In this document: positions 26,774 to 35,086 of the stretch, in pieces
Position numbering within the stretch: the first letter of the stretch is position 1
How the letters are laid out: the number at the start of each line of letters is the position of its first letter
Origin: Chryseobacterium glaciei
GTDB taxonomy: Bacteria > Bacteroidota > Bacteroidia > Flavobacteriales > Weeksellaceae
Direction of reading: 5' to 3'
Assembly (NCBI RefSeq): GCF_001648155.1
Contig: NZ_CP015199.1
Coordinates: 2,985,001-3,049,000, forward strand
DNA: 64,000 nucleotides
Made by a program: the position numbers and the translations under genes
Notes under the pieces: generated by a model
Databases searched by the model: none
Seen by the model: the letters and a program-made list of their open reading frames with translations, nothing else
Told to the model about the DNA's origin: nothing

Positions 26774-28696
26774 ATGCTTTCGGTTCAAGGTCTAGGATTA
26801 CATCATTCGGGAAACTATTTGTTTCAAAACGTTAATTTCACCATTAAAAAGGATGATAAAGTTGGTTTGGTTGGTAAAAACGGAGCAGGGAAATCTACTT
26901 TGTTAAAAATGCTTTCCAAAGAAATTACTTTTTTTGAAGGAGTTGTAGTTCCGGAAGGAAATATCACCATTGGTTTTTTGAAACAAGATCTTGATTTTGT
27001 GAAAGGAAGAACGGTTTGGGATGAAACTATGCAGGCTTTTGAGCAAATCAATGCGTGGAAGAATGAGTTGGAAGAAGTCAACCATCAGTTGGCTACCAGA
27101 ACAGACTACGAAAGTGATGCTTACACAGACATCATCAATAAAATGACTGAGCTTAATGATCTTTTAATGCATCATGACGCTTATAATTTGGAAGGTGATA
27201 TTGAGAAAGTATTGTTTGGTTTAGGATTTAAAGCGGATGATTTTCAAAAAATAACGGATGAATTTTCCGGAGGTTGGAGAATGAGAATTGAACTGGCAAA
27301 ATTGCTTCTTCAAAAGAATGATCTGATGCTTCTGGATGAGCCTACCAACCACTTGGATATGGAATCTATCATCTGGTTGGAAAACTTTTTGAAAGATTAT
27401 CCTGGTGCGATTGTATTGGTGAGTCACGATAAACAGTTTATGACGGCGGTTTGTAACAGAACTTTTGATGTGAATAACAGAAAAGTAGATGATTATAAAA
27501 CCAACTATACCAAATATCTGGTGATGCGTGAGGAGCGTCGTGAAAAATTAATTCAGGCTAAGAAAAATCAGGATTCTGAAATCAAGCAGATGGAAGATAA
27601 TATTAATAAGTTCCGCGCAAGTGCTACCAAAGCATCTTTTGCGCAGTCACTTATTAAGAGATTAGATAAAATTGAGCGTATTGAAGTTGATAATGAAGAT
27701 GTTTCTAAATTCAATATTCGTTTTGTACAGTCTGTTGTTCCTGGGAAAGTAATTTTCGAAGCTGAACATTTAGGAAAAGCATACGGAAAGAAACAAATTT
27801 TTGATGAAGTAGATTTCATTGTTCAGAGAGGAGACAGAATTGCTCTTTTAGGACAAAACGGACAGGGTAAGACGACATTAGCTAAAATTCTAGCCGGAGA
27901 AATCAAAGATTATTCAGGTTCTTGGAATCTTGGACACAATGTGAATATCGGATATTTTGCCCAAAATCAGGAGGAAGTTTTAACACCAAATAAAACCGTT
28001 TTAGAAGAAGCAGAAGATTCTGCAACCGAAGAAACAAGACCAAGAGTAAGAGATTTATTAGGATCTTTCTTATTTCAAGGGGAAGCGGTAAACAAGAAAA
28101 CAAAAGTACTTTCCGGAGGAGAAAGAAACCGTCTGGCACTTTGTAAACTATTGCTTCGTCCGTTCAACACGTTGATTATGGATGAGCCTACCAATCACTT
28201 GGATATTCAATCTAAAGAGATTATTAAATTGGCTTTACAGAGATTTGAAGGTACATTGATCGTAATTTCTCACGATAGAGAATTCTTGGATGGATTGTGT
28301 GATAAGATCTACGAATTCCGTGATGGAAGAATGAAAGAATTCCTTGGAAGTGTGAGCGAATATCTTTCATACAGACAAAAAGAAACATTGAGAGAGATCT
28401 CTGCTGAAAAAGCTAAACTTCATACTGAAGAAGTTAAAGTTGAGGTAAAAGAAGTTCCAAAACCAAAAGTGGAAGAAAAATCTCAGATTGTAAGCAAAGA
28501 ACAAAAAAATATTCAGAATAAATTAAAGAAAGTAGAAGAGAAAATTTCTGAACTTGAAACCAAAGTAGAAGAAATGGAAGCTACCTTCACCAAGGAAAAC
28601 CCTTCTGAGGAAACTTTAGAAAAATATAATAAAACTAAGGAAGAATTGGATGCCGCTCTACAGGAATGGGAGTATTTGGGTTCTCAATTGGATTAA
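26774..28696 (+). CDS. ABC-F family ATPase (Uup-like)
   Basis: A 640-aa soluble protein with two ABC ATPase domains and no membrane segments. Walker A motifs are GKNGAGKST (K40) and GQNGQGKTT. Signature motifs are SGGWRMR and SGGERNR, each followed by LLDEPTNHLD or IMDEPTNHLD. A charged interdomain linker lies between them. The C-terminal extension (about residues 550-640) is a Glu/Lys-rich coiled coil, as in Uup. ABC-F proteins act on ribosomes or, for Uup, also on branched DNA. Transcribed alone. Confidence 0.93.
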   Translation: MLSVQGLGLHHSGNYLFQNVNFTIKKDDKVGLVGKNGAGKSTLLKMLSKEITFFEGVVVPEGNITIGFLKQDLDFVKGRTVWDETMQAFEQINAWKNELEEVNHQLATRTDYESDAYTDIINKMTELNDLLMHHDAYNLEGDIEKVLFGLGFKADDFQKITDEFSGGWRMRIELAKLLLQKNDLMLLDEPTNHLDMESIIWLENFLKDYPGAIVLVSHDKQFMTAVCNRTFDVNNRKVDDYKTNYTKYLVMREERREKLIQAKKNQDSEIKQMEDNINKFRASATKASFAQSLIKRLDKIERIEVDNEDVSKFNIRFVQSVVPGKVIFEAEHLGKAYGKKQIFDEVDFIVQRGDRIALLGQNGQGKTTLAKILAGEIKDYSGSWNLGHNVNIGYFAQNQEEVLTPNKTVLEEAEDSATEETRPRVRDLLGSFLFQGEAVNKKTKVLSGGERNRLALCKLLLRPFNTLIMDEPTNHLDIQSKEIIKLALQRFEGTLIVISHDREFLDGLCDKIYEFRDGRMKEFLGSVSEYLSYRQKETLREISAEKAKLHTEEVKVEVKEVPKPKVEEKSQIVSKEQKNIQNKLKKVEEKISELETKVEEMEATFTKENPSEETLEKYNKTKEELDAALQEWEYLGSQLD

Positions 28697-28703
28697 ATTT
28701 TAG

Positions 28704-28891
28704 TTATATTTTGTTGGTCTTCGCAAAGGCGCAAGGATGTTTACATTAATTATGCTTTAAGGCGCAAGGATTTTATCTTTGATAAAATTTAAGATGTAAT
28801 ACTATGTTGTCGAAAATCTTTGATTTTCTTGCGCCTTAAAAACGTGATATTTATGAAACTTTGCGCCTTTGCGAAGACCAACAAAATATAA
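28704..28891. repeat. 188-bp nested inverted repeat element
   Basis: The outer arms are a perfect 31-bp inverted repeat (28704-28734 and 28861-28891) with core GTCTTCGCAAAGGCGCAA. Inside lies a second 13-bp inverted repeat (28756-28768 and 28828-28840, core AAGGCGCAAG), so the CGCAA motif occurs four times. There is no ORF, no terminal target duplication that I can see, and no transposase nearby. It resembles a REP/MITE-like element; similar CGCAAAGGCGCAA-type repeats are known to me from other flavobacteria. Confidence 0.8.
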
Positions 28892-28918
28892 AGAAAAATT
28901 AATTTGACCAGTATTAGC

Positions 28919-28948
28919 AATGTCATTCTGAGCGAAGTCGAAGGATCA
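28919..28948. repeat. Short interspersed repeat (GTCATTCTGAGCGAAG type)
   Basis: Contains TGTCATTCTGAGCGAAGTCG followed by AAGGATC. In translation such repeats give the spurious DPSTSLRMT peptide common in draft Bacteroidota annotations. A related copy is present near 51044. Confidence 0.65.
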
Positions 28949-29065
28949 AAAACAATAACTTTATCATTGCCTTTTGTAACAAAACCGCAATCATAACGAC
29001 ATATTCTAGACAGCTTCACAAAGCATATTAATAAAACTTTAATCTAAGTTTTAAATTATTATTCA

Positions 29066-29073
29066 TATTTTTG
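29066..29073 (+). promoter_or_regulatory. -7 element four nt before the ATG of the small His/Cys protein
   Basis: TATTTTTG, then AAAG and the ATG at 29078. The expected transcription start falls on the start codon. Confidence 0.5.
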
Positions 29074-29077
29074 AAAG

Positions 29078-29434
29078 ATGATTTTTAAAGAAAGCAGAAA
29101 TCTGAAGAGTTTTATCTCCAAGCTATTGTTTGGGATCTACTTCATTGCGCTGTTTTCTCAGAATTTTCACAATCACAGTTCCGAAGAAGTTTTTAAAAAT
29201 TTTAGTTTTAAAAAAACGGAACATAAGATTTCAAATAATGCAGTGAAAGAAAAAGCCGGCGACTGTTTGGCTTGTCATTTCCTAGCTACCGGACATACTT
29301 TGGTTCCTGACGAGTTTAACTTTACTTTCGAGCATTATACGCACGAAGTAGAATTGATTCTTGCTGTTCAGGAAAAAATCTGGTCTCAGACTAAATTCAC
29401 TTTTCAACTTCGGGGTCCGCCCACAATTTCATAG
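29078..29434 (+). CDS. Small membrane-anchored His/Cys protein near a TonB receptor
   Basis: A 118-aa protein with one N-terminal hydrophobic segment (residues 12-27), then QNFHNHSSEE and the motif DCLACHFLATGH around residues 82-93. The His and Cys groups suggest metal binding. I recognise only a general likeness to small proteins encoded before TonB-dependent receptors in flavobacteria. The receptor gene follows about 300 nt downstream. Role in metal sensing or delivery is inferred. Confidence 0.65.
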   Translation: MIFKESRNLKSFISKLLFGIYFIALFSQNFHNHSSEEVFKNFSFKKTEHKISNNAVKEKAGDCLACHFLATGHTLVPDEFNFTFEHYTHEVELILAVQEKIWSQTKFTFQLRGPPTIS

Positions 29435-29520
29435 TTTTTTTAGATTCTTTTTTGGCTTTAATGGGTTAAAGTTTAGATTTAAAATTGATACTATTTTTCC
29501 TTTTGAATTTATCTTAATCA

Positions 29521-29602
29521 GCCACGAAGTGGCGAAATAATAATAGCATCGGGTGAAACCCGATGAAAGAAAGATTAATGATAATACAGCCCTGAAGGGG
29601 CG
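29521..29602. repeat. Cluster of three GAA-loop hairpins
   Basis: Three short hairpins share the same GAA loop: GCCAC-GAA-GTGGC (29521-29533), CATCGGGT-GAA-ACCCGATG (29547-29565) and GCCCT-GAA-GGGGC (29589-29601). The sequence CCCTGAAGGGGCGGAATGAT is familiar from interspersed Bacteroidota repeats. It separates the small His/Cys gene from the TonB receptor gene. Confidence 0.7.
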
Positions 29603-29696
29603 GAATGATTAGTATAGAATTTTTTAATGATCATCATTATTAGTTTTACTTTAACGAAGATTAATCAGCCATAAATTTCACATTTTTTACGAAAAT

Positions 29697-29714
29697 GTAC
29701 CTTCATTAAGGTAC
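29697..29714. promoter_or_regulatory. Palindrome in the leader of the TonB receptor gene
   Basis: GTACCTT-CATT-AAGGTAC, a perfect 7-bp inverted repeat ending 18 nt before the ATG at 29733. It lacks a T tract, so it is either an operator or an mRNA hairpin over the ribosome-binding region. Confidence 0.45.
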
Positions 29715-29732
29715 GAAATCTATCTATTTACA

Positions 29733-32117
29733 ATGAAATTGATATATAGTTTAATGTTGATCCTTTGTGGATTTGCATTTTCAAACGCACAAAAAACCTA
29801 TACTGTAGAGGGTGTTGTTCAGGATTTTCACGATAAAACCTTGCTGGAAAATGCGGTGGTGAAAATCGGGGATTTTACAGCCAAAACAGATAAAAAAGGA
29901 AAATTTTCTTTTGAAAAAATTCCTGCAGGAAAATATATACTCATTGCTAAACATCCTGATTGTAATGATTATACTGAAAATATAGCAGTTGCTCAGGATA
30001 TGCATGTAGCAATTACTCTGGAACATCATGTTCAGGATATTGAAACCGTGACCATACACGGAAACCACAAAAAAAATGGTTCTCTAATTATAAAAACTCT
30101 TGATAAAACCGATATAGAAAGAAATTCTACAGAAAATCTGGGGAATTTATTATCTAAAATCTCGGGAGTTACAGCATTAAAAACCGGAAATAATATCTCA
30201 AAACCTATTATTCACGGACTTTATGGAAGCAGAATCGCTATTTTAAATAATGGAGTAAAACTGGCCGAACAGGAATGGGGAGTAGAACATGCACCAAATG
30301 TTGATATTAATAATTTTCAACATATTGATGTCATCAAAGGCGCTTCTGCATTGAAATATGGAAGTGATGCGATCGGTGGAGTCGTGGTAATGGAACCTGA
30401 AATTTTTCCTAAAAAAGATACAATCAAAGGTTCTGTCGGTCTTACCGGAATTTCCAATGGACGAGGTTTAGGATTGGATATAGATGTTGCCAAGGTTTGG
30501 AAAAACGGATGGGCTGTAAAGTCAGGCGGAAGCATCAAAAAATTGGGTGACCAAAGCGCTCCCGACTATAATCTGAAAAATACAGGAATGGATTTCTCTT
30601 CCTTTAATTTTACGGTTCAGAATAACTCTTATGAAAAAGGAATTTCATTTGATTATTATTTAACGAACCAAAACATTGGGATTCTGAGAGATTCACACGT
30701 GGCTACTTCGGGCGATTATGACAGAGCGATGAATGCCAATCCGCCTATTTATTCAGGAAAATTCAGTTATGATATTGATAATCCGAGACAGGTTGTCGAG
30801 CATCATATTGCAAAAGTTTCGGCTTTTAAAAGATTTGAAAATATTGGAAAACTTTCAGCGACCTACAGTTATCAGTACAATCACAGACAGGAATATGACA
30901 TCAGAAGAGGAGAATTAAACGACACGCCTTCTCTGGATCTTGAATTGATGACGCATCAGTTTAACCTTAATGATTTATTAGAAAGGGAAAAATGGTCTCT
31001 GGAAACGGGTATTGATGCCAGTTTTCAAAACAATTATTCAGATCCTGCGACGAAAGCAAGACGTTTGATTCCTAATTATGATAAATATGCTGCAGGATTT
31101 TATTCTGTTTTTAAATATAAAATTTCTTCTGATTTTAATTTTGAAGCAGGAGCAAGATATGATTTCACGCGTTATGATGTTACCAAATGGTACGATAAAA
31201 GCGATTGGGAGAAGTTATATGCAGACAGTTTTCCTCAATTTTATGTGAAGACGGATCAGAACAGAATTTTGACGCGCCCTCAGCTTAATTATAATAATGT
31301 TTCTTTCAATGCAGGTTTGGAATATCGTCCAAGTTCTAATTTTGATTTGAAATTTAATTATGCAAAAGTGGGCAGATCTCCAAATGTTGCAGAATTATTC
31401 TCTGACGGATTACACCATTCAGCGGGAATCATTGAAACCGGAGATATGGCCTTGAAAAACGAACAGGGACATCAGTTTAATTTAACGGTAGATTCAAAAT
31501 TCAATGTTTTGAGAGGTCTTACTATTTCTGTGAACCCTTATTTTTTCATCACTAAAAATTTCATTAATGAAGTTCCGGTTGGTATTAAAGGAACGATCAG
31601 AGGAGTATTTCCGGAGTGGCAATATCAACAGATCGATGCCAAAATGTATGGTGTAGATCTGGATGTTAATTGGAGACTTACGGATGATCTTACCTATGTT
31701 GGAAAAGGAAGTTATGTTCATGGACAGGACGAAACCAACAACGAACCGTTGATTTTAATGATGCCGCCGAATTTTTCGAATGCCATACAGTTCAAAAAAG
31801 AAAAATGGAATAATTTCTATTTTACGGTTGAAAATCAAACCTCTTTAAAACAGACAAGATTCCCGATTAGAAATGCTCCATTGGAAATTTATGTGGACGG
31901 ACAATTGGTGGATAAGGAGATCGATTTCAGTACGCCGCCAAACGGATATTCACTTTGGAACATCCAAACGGGGATCAATATCAACAAAAATCTTTCTGCG
32001 GGGCTTATCGTGAACAATCTCTTCAACACTTCGTACAGAGATTATCTGAATCGTTTAAGATTCTTCGCGGATGAGGCAGGAAGAAACTTTATTTTAAATT
32101 TTAGATACAGATTCTAA
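29733..32117 (+). CDS. TonB-dependent receptor, probably metal or metal-chelate uptake
   Basis: A 794-aa outer-membrane receptor. Signal peptide to about residue 19 (SNAQ), then a carboxypeptidase-regulatory-like domain (about 22-95, VEGVVQDFHDKTLLENAVV), a plug (about 105-220, with NLGNLLSKISGVTALKTG and IKGASALKYGSDAIGGVV), and a 22-strand-type barrel ending in the C-terminal aromatic NFRYRF. Plug residues HGNHKK, VEHAPNVD and LFSDGLHHSAG give it several His. The likely ligand is a metal such as zinc or a chelate, supported by the neighbouring His/Cys protein and lipoprotein; not proven. Confidence 0.92.
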   Translation: MKLIYSLMLILCGFAFSNAQKTYTVEGVVQDFHDKTLLENAVVKIGDFTAKTDKKGKFSFEKIPAGKYILIAKHPDCNDYTENIAVAQDMHVAITLEHHVQDIETVTIHGNHKKNGSLIIKTLDKTDIERNSTENLGNLLSKISGVTALKTGNNISKPIIHGLYGSRIAILNNGVKLAEQEWGVEHAPNVDINNFQHIDVIKGASALKYGSDAIGGVVVMEPEIFPKKDTIKGSVGLTGISNGRGLGLDIDVAKVWKNGWAVKSGGSIKKLGDQSAPDYNLKNTGMDFSSFNFTVQNNSYEKGISFDYYLTNQNIGILRDSHVATSGDYDRAMNANPPIYSGKFSYDIDNPRQVVEHHIAKVSAFKRFENIGKLSATYSYQYNHRQEYDIRRGELNDTPSLDLELMTHQFNLNDLLEREKWSLETGIDASFQNNYSDPATKARRLIPNYDKYAAGFYSVFKYKISSDFNFEAGARYDFTRYDVTKWYDKSDWEKLYADSFPQFYVKTDQNRILTRPQLNYNNVSFNAGLEYRPSSNFDLKFNYAKVGRSPNVAELFSDGLHHSAGIIETGDMALKNEQGHQFNLTVDSKFNVLRGLTISVNPYFFITKNFINEVPVGIKGTIRGVFPEWQYQQIDAKMYGVDLDVNWRLTDDLTYVGKGSYVHGQDETNNEPLILMMPPNFSNAIQFKKEKWNNFYFTVENQTSLKQTRFPIRNAPLEIYVDGQLVDKEIDFSTPPNGYSLWNIQTGININKNLSAGLIVNNLFNTSYRDYLNRLRFFADEAGRNFILNFRYRF

Positions 32118-32170
32118 AGTTTTCAAAAAATTATTTAATCAAAAATTTTACAATTTTAAAATTCTTAAAA

Positions 32171-32740
32171 ATGAACAAACTATTCAATACTAAAAATATC
32201 ATCAAATTATTAGCAATTTTATTCATTACGATCACTGTCGTTTCTTGTCAGAGAGACGGTTCGGCAGAGGAAGACGATTTACCTCAGGAAGAGCTTACCA
32301 ATATTGTTTTGTTGGTTACTGAAGAGGGAACAACAAGTACATTGACGTATGATTATAGTATCGGAGCGGGAGGAATTCCTACAATTCCTTTGAAGGATGG
32401 GAAATCTTATACTGTTGTAGCAAAATTCAGAAACGGGAATGAAGATGCAACTCAGGAAATTATTGATGCTAAAAATGAGCATTTCCTGATATTTGATTTC
32501 CCTAAATCTAATATCACTGTTACCAGATTAGACGGGAATGATCTTAGAAATGACGGAAAAAGAGTAGGTCTGAGAACAAAATGGGACGTAGTGAAAGCTG
32601 TAGATTCTCCATCACCATTGTTGAAATTAACCCTTATCCATGCTCCTGAAAGTGTAAATGATACCAAATCCGGAACTGCTTGGGGAAGTGTAGTAGGTGG
32701 AGAAACAGATGCTGAGGCTACCTATAACCTTACCAACTAA
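32171..32740 (+). CDS. Lipoprotein encoded with the TonB receptor
   Basis: A 189-aa lipoprotein; the lipobox is at ITVVSC (Cys about residue 27), followed by acidic residues (AEEDDLPQEE) typical of surface-exposed flavobacterial lipoproteins. The rest looks like a small beta domain. It starts 53 nt after the receptor gene and ends at a terminator, so it is probably a partner of the receptor, although unlike a classical SusD protein it is small. Confidence 0.75.
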   Translation: MNKLFNTKNIIKLLAILFITITVVSCQRDGSAEEDDLPQEELTNIVLLVTEEGTTSTLTYDYSIGAGGIPTIPLKDGKSYTVVAKFRNGNEDATQEIIDAKNEHFLIFDFPKSNITVTRLDGNDLRNDGKRVGLRTKWDVVKAVDSPSPLLKLTLIHAPESVNDTKSGTAWGSVVGGETDAEATYNLTN

Positions 32741-32758
32741 ATAATAATTTTCAAAATA

Positions 32759-32783
32759 AAACCACTGAAATTTTCAGTGGTTT
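32759..32783 (+). terminator. Intrinsic terminator after the receptor operon
   Basis: AAACCACTG pairs with CAGTGGTTT around an A/T loop (32759-32783). The T run is short, so it may be weak. Confidence 0.65.
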
Positions 32784-32847
32784 GTTATTTATATATATTT
32801 GATGGCGAAGAATTTGTGTTTAATAGGATATTTTGATAAAAAATTCA

Positions 32848-32855
32848 TATTTTTG
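32848..32855 (+). promoter_or_regulatory. -7 element of tig
   Basis: TATTTTTG, 22 nt before the ATG at 32878, followed by GC as in many strong Bacteroidota promoters. Confidence 0.45.
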
Positions 32856-32877
32856 CAACCTAAAATTTTAATCAATA

Positions 32878-34212
32878 ATGAAGGTTACCGCACAAAACCA
32901 TGATGATGTAAGTTCATTGCTTACAGTGACATTGGAAAAATCTGACTACAAAGAAAAAGTAGAGAAGCAGTTGATTAATTATGCTAAAAATGCGCAAGTT
33001 CCTGGATTCAGAAAGGGGAAAGTGCCTTTGAGTATGGTTAAAAAACAATATGAAGCAGGTATTGCATTCGAAGAAATCAACAAACAAGTTTCTGACGCTT
33101 TAAACGGCTATGTTAATGATAACAAATTAAGATTAGTTGGACAGCCTGTACCTCAGCCAGTAAACCAATTAGATTACAATGCTGATAAAATAGAAGTTGC
33201 TTTTGAAGTAGGGTACGAGCCTGAATTCTCAATAGATCTAGCTAAATATGAAGCACCTCACTACAAAGTAGAAGCTTCTGAAAAAGAAATCAACAAGAGC
33301 ATTGAAAACATGCAGAAGCGTTTCGCTGAGCAGGTTCCTCAAGATAAAATCACTAAAGATTCTTACATCGCTTTAGAAATTTCTCAAGTTGTGGAAGAAG
33401 GTGCTGAAGGTGAGCACCACCACCAACCAAAGAATGTTACCATTACAGCTGAAAACAAAGAAGCTTTCAAATTGGTAAAAGCTTTGAAAATGGACGGATC
33501 TGTAAAGGTTTCTAAAGAAACTCTTGCTGGTGACGAAGAATTAGCTAAAGAATTAGGATTCAGCAAAGAAGAAGCTGAGCACTTACACCACAACGAAATT
33601 GAGGTTAAAGTAAAAGATTTCTATTCTTTAAACTTGGCTGAGCTTAACCAAGAGCTTTTCGATAAAGTTTACGGAGCTGATACGATCAAGTCTGAAGATG
33701 AGCTTAAAGCTAAAGTGAAGTCTGAATTAGACGAATATTTCCAACAAAATGCTGATGTACACTTTGTAAACAAAGTATTAGAGCAAATTACAGAGAAAGA
33801 AGAAGTAAAACTTCCTGAAACTTTCTTGGTAAAATGGTTGGTATTCTCTAACCAGAACATCCAGTCTGAAGAGCAGGCTAAAGAGATTCTTGAATCTGAG
33901 AAAAAACAATTAAGCTACCAGATCATCGAGGGTAAATTGATGTCTGATAACGAAATTCAGTTGGATTATGCTGATGTTTTAGCACAAGCTGAGCAATTAG
34001 TAAGAAACCAATTGGCTATCTACGGAATTCACCACCTAGGAGACGAGGAGATCCAAAAATATGCTGTTGAAATGTTGAAAGACCAAGAGCAGGTAAGACA
34101 AATCTCTTCTGAAGTTGCAATGACTAAATTGAAAGATGTAATTCTTGAAAAAGCATCTAAAAAAGAAACTGCAATCTCTCACGACGAGTTTTTAGAAGAA
34201 CTTAAAAAATAA
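32878..34212 (+). CDS. tig: Trigger factor
   Basis: A 444-aa ribosome-associated chaperone. The N-terminal ribosome-binding domain shows the signature region GFRKGKVPLSMVKKQY (residues 42-57; the ribosome-docking GFRxGKxP loop). The central part where the FKBP-type prolyl isomerase lies is poorly conserved and carries His clusters at residues 180-182 and 235-238. The C-terminal helical chaperone arms follow (from about 250). The isomerase part may be inactive, which is common in Bacteroidota. Single gene with its own promoter and terminator. Confidence 0.93.
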   Translation: MKVTAQNHDDVSSLLTVTLEKSDYKEKVEKQLINYAKNAQVPGFRKGKVPLSMVKKQYEAGIAFEEINKQVSDALNGYVNDNKLRLVGQPVPQPVNQLDYNADKIEVAFEVGYEPEFSIDLAKYEAPHYKVEASEKEINKSIENMQKRFAEQVPQDKITKDSYIALEISQVVEEGAEGEHHHQPKNVTITAENKEAFKLVKALKMDGSVKVSKETLAGDEELAKELGFSKEEAEHLHHNEIEVKVKDFYSLNLAELNQELFDKVYGADTIKSEDELKAKVKSELDEYFQQNADVHFVNKVLEQITEKEEVKLPETFLVKWLVFSNQNIQSEEQAKEILESEKKQLSYQIIEGKLMSDNEIQLDYADVLAQAEQLVRNQLAIYGIHHLGDEEIQKYAVEMLKDQEQVRQISSEVAMTKLKDVILEKASKKETAISHDEFLEELKK

Positions 34213-34233
34213 TTTATTTTCTATAAATATTTT

Positions 34234-34263
34234 AAACCCACCAAGTTATTTTGGTGGGTTTTT
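34234..34263 (+). terminator. Intrinsic terminator after tig
   Basis: An 11-bp stem, AAACCCACCAA (34234-34244) with TTGGTGGGTTT (34251-34261), then T. Confidence 0.88.
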
Positions 34264-34314
34264 GTTTGTGATGGTGTGGTATAATATTTGTAAGATCGTG
34301 TTCTTAATTAACAC

Positions 34315-35010
34315 ATGATGAAAATACTTATTCCTATTTTTTGTGCTGTACTTTTTTCGAGTTCAGTAGCTACACAGAACAGAACAATTCCCGTAAAGAT
34401 TGAAGCTAAACAATCAAAGTTAACACCAAGAGATGTAATAGATAATTATCTAAAAGCACTCGGAGGAAGAGACAAACTTGAGGCTGTAAAATCTACTCTT
34501 ACAGAAGCCGTAGTTCTTATTCAGGATAAAAATAATAAGATGGCAATTACTGCGAGTACTAAAAGAATGGGCAACAAATTCAAATTTGAACAATATGTAT
34601 CGGGAAAGCCATTCACTCAGGTTTTTGATGGTGAAAGAGGGTATGCTGGTAAGGGAAATAGAAAAATAGATTTTCCTGCTGATAAAATTGCCGAGATGAA
34701 AAAAGGAAAAACTATTGAGGCATTGCAATTCGATCCTTCTAGTTTCAAAGCTATTGTTGTAGAAAAAGTCGATGGTAAAGATTATAATGTATTAACTTCA
34801 GATAAAGGAAGTTTCTATTTTGATGCTTCAACAGGCTTGTTATATAAATCAATTTTAAAAGAAGGAAATGCTGTTATTAAAAAATATATGACTGTTGATG
34901 GTATAAAGTTTCCATCTGAAATTGAAGTCGAAGGAGACGGACAAAAAGTAGTTTCCACAACAATTAATTTAGTTCTGAATCGTGCTTTTACTGACGCAGA
35001 TTTTAAGTAA
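34315..35010 (+). CDS. LolA-like exported protein, paralog A
   Basis: A 231-aa protein with a signal peptide (MMKILIPIFCAVLFSSSVAT, cleavage near residue 20). The mature part (DVIDNYLKALGGRDKLEAVK, TQVFDGERGYA, PADKIAEMKKGKTIEAL, GSFYFDASTGLLYK, PSEIEVEGDG) is the LolA/outer-membrane-lipoprotein-sorting-like fold often seen in flavobacteria. It closely matches the gene at 47326, sharing even the final TDADFK. The two lie in the same orientation about 13 kb apart on either side of the metal island. Function is unknown; a lipid- or lipoprotein-binding periplasmic role is inferred. Confidence 0.75.
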   Translation: MMKILIPIFCAVLFSSSVATQNRTIPVKIEAKQSKLTPRDVIDNYLKALGGRDKLEAVKSTLTEAVVLIQDKNNKMAITASTKRMGNKFKFEQYVSGKPFTQVFDGERGYAGKGNRKIDFPADKIAEMKKGKTIEALQFDPSSFKAIVVEKVDGKDYNVLTSDKGSFYFDASTGLLYKSILKEGNAVIKKYMTVDGIKFPSEIEVEGDGQKVVSTTINLVLNRAFTDADFK

Positions 35011-35033
35011 TAAAAAATACATATTCAATAAAT

Positions 35034-35065
35034 AAAAAACCACCAAATTATTTTGGTGGTTTTTT
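35034..35065. terminator. Bidirectional terminator
   Basis: A 14-bp stem (35034-35047 with 35052-35065), A6-CCACCAAA paired with TTTGGTGG-T6, loop TTAT. It can serve paralog A and the convergent barrel-protein gene. Confidence 0.9.
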
Positions 35066-35086
35066 GTTTATCTTAATACTATTTGT

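Noticed and set aside
28704..28891. CRISPR array
   Set aside because: The repeats are inverted rather than direct, and there are no regular spacers or cas genes.
28789..29019. Minus-strand ORF of 76 aa
   Set aside because: It runs through the nested inverted repeat and the GTCATTCTGAGCGAAG repeat; DPSTSLRMT is a typical spurious translation.
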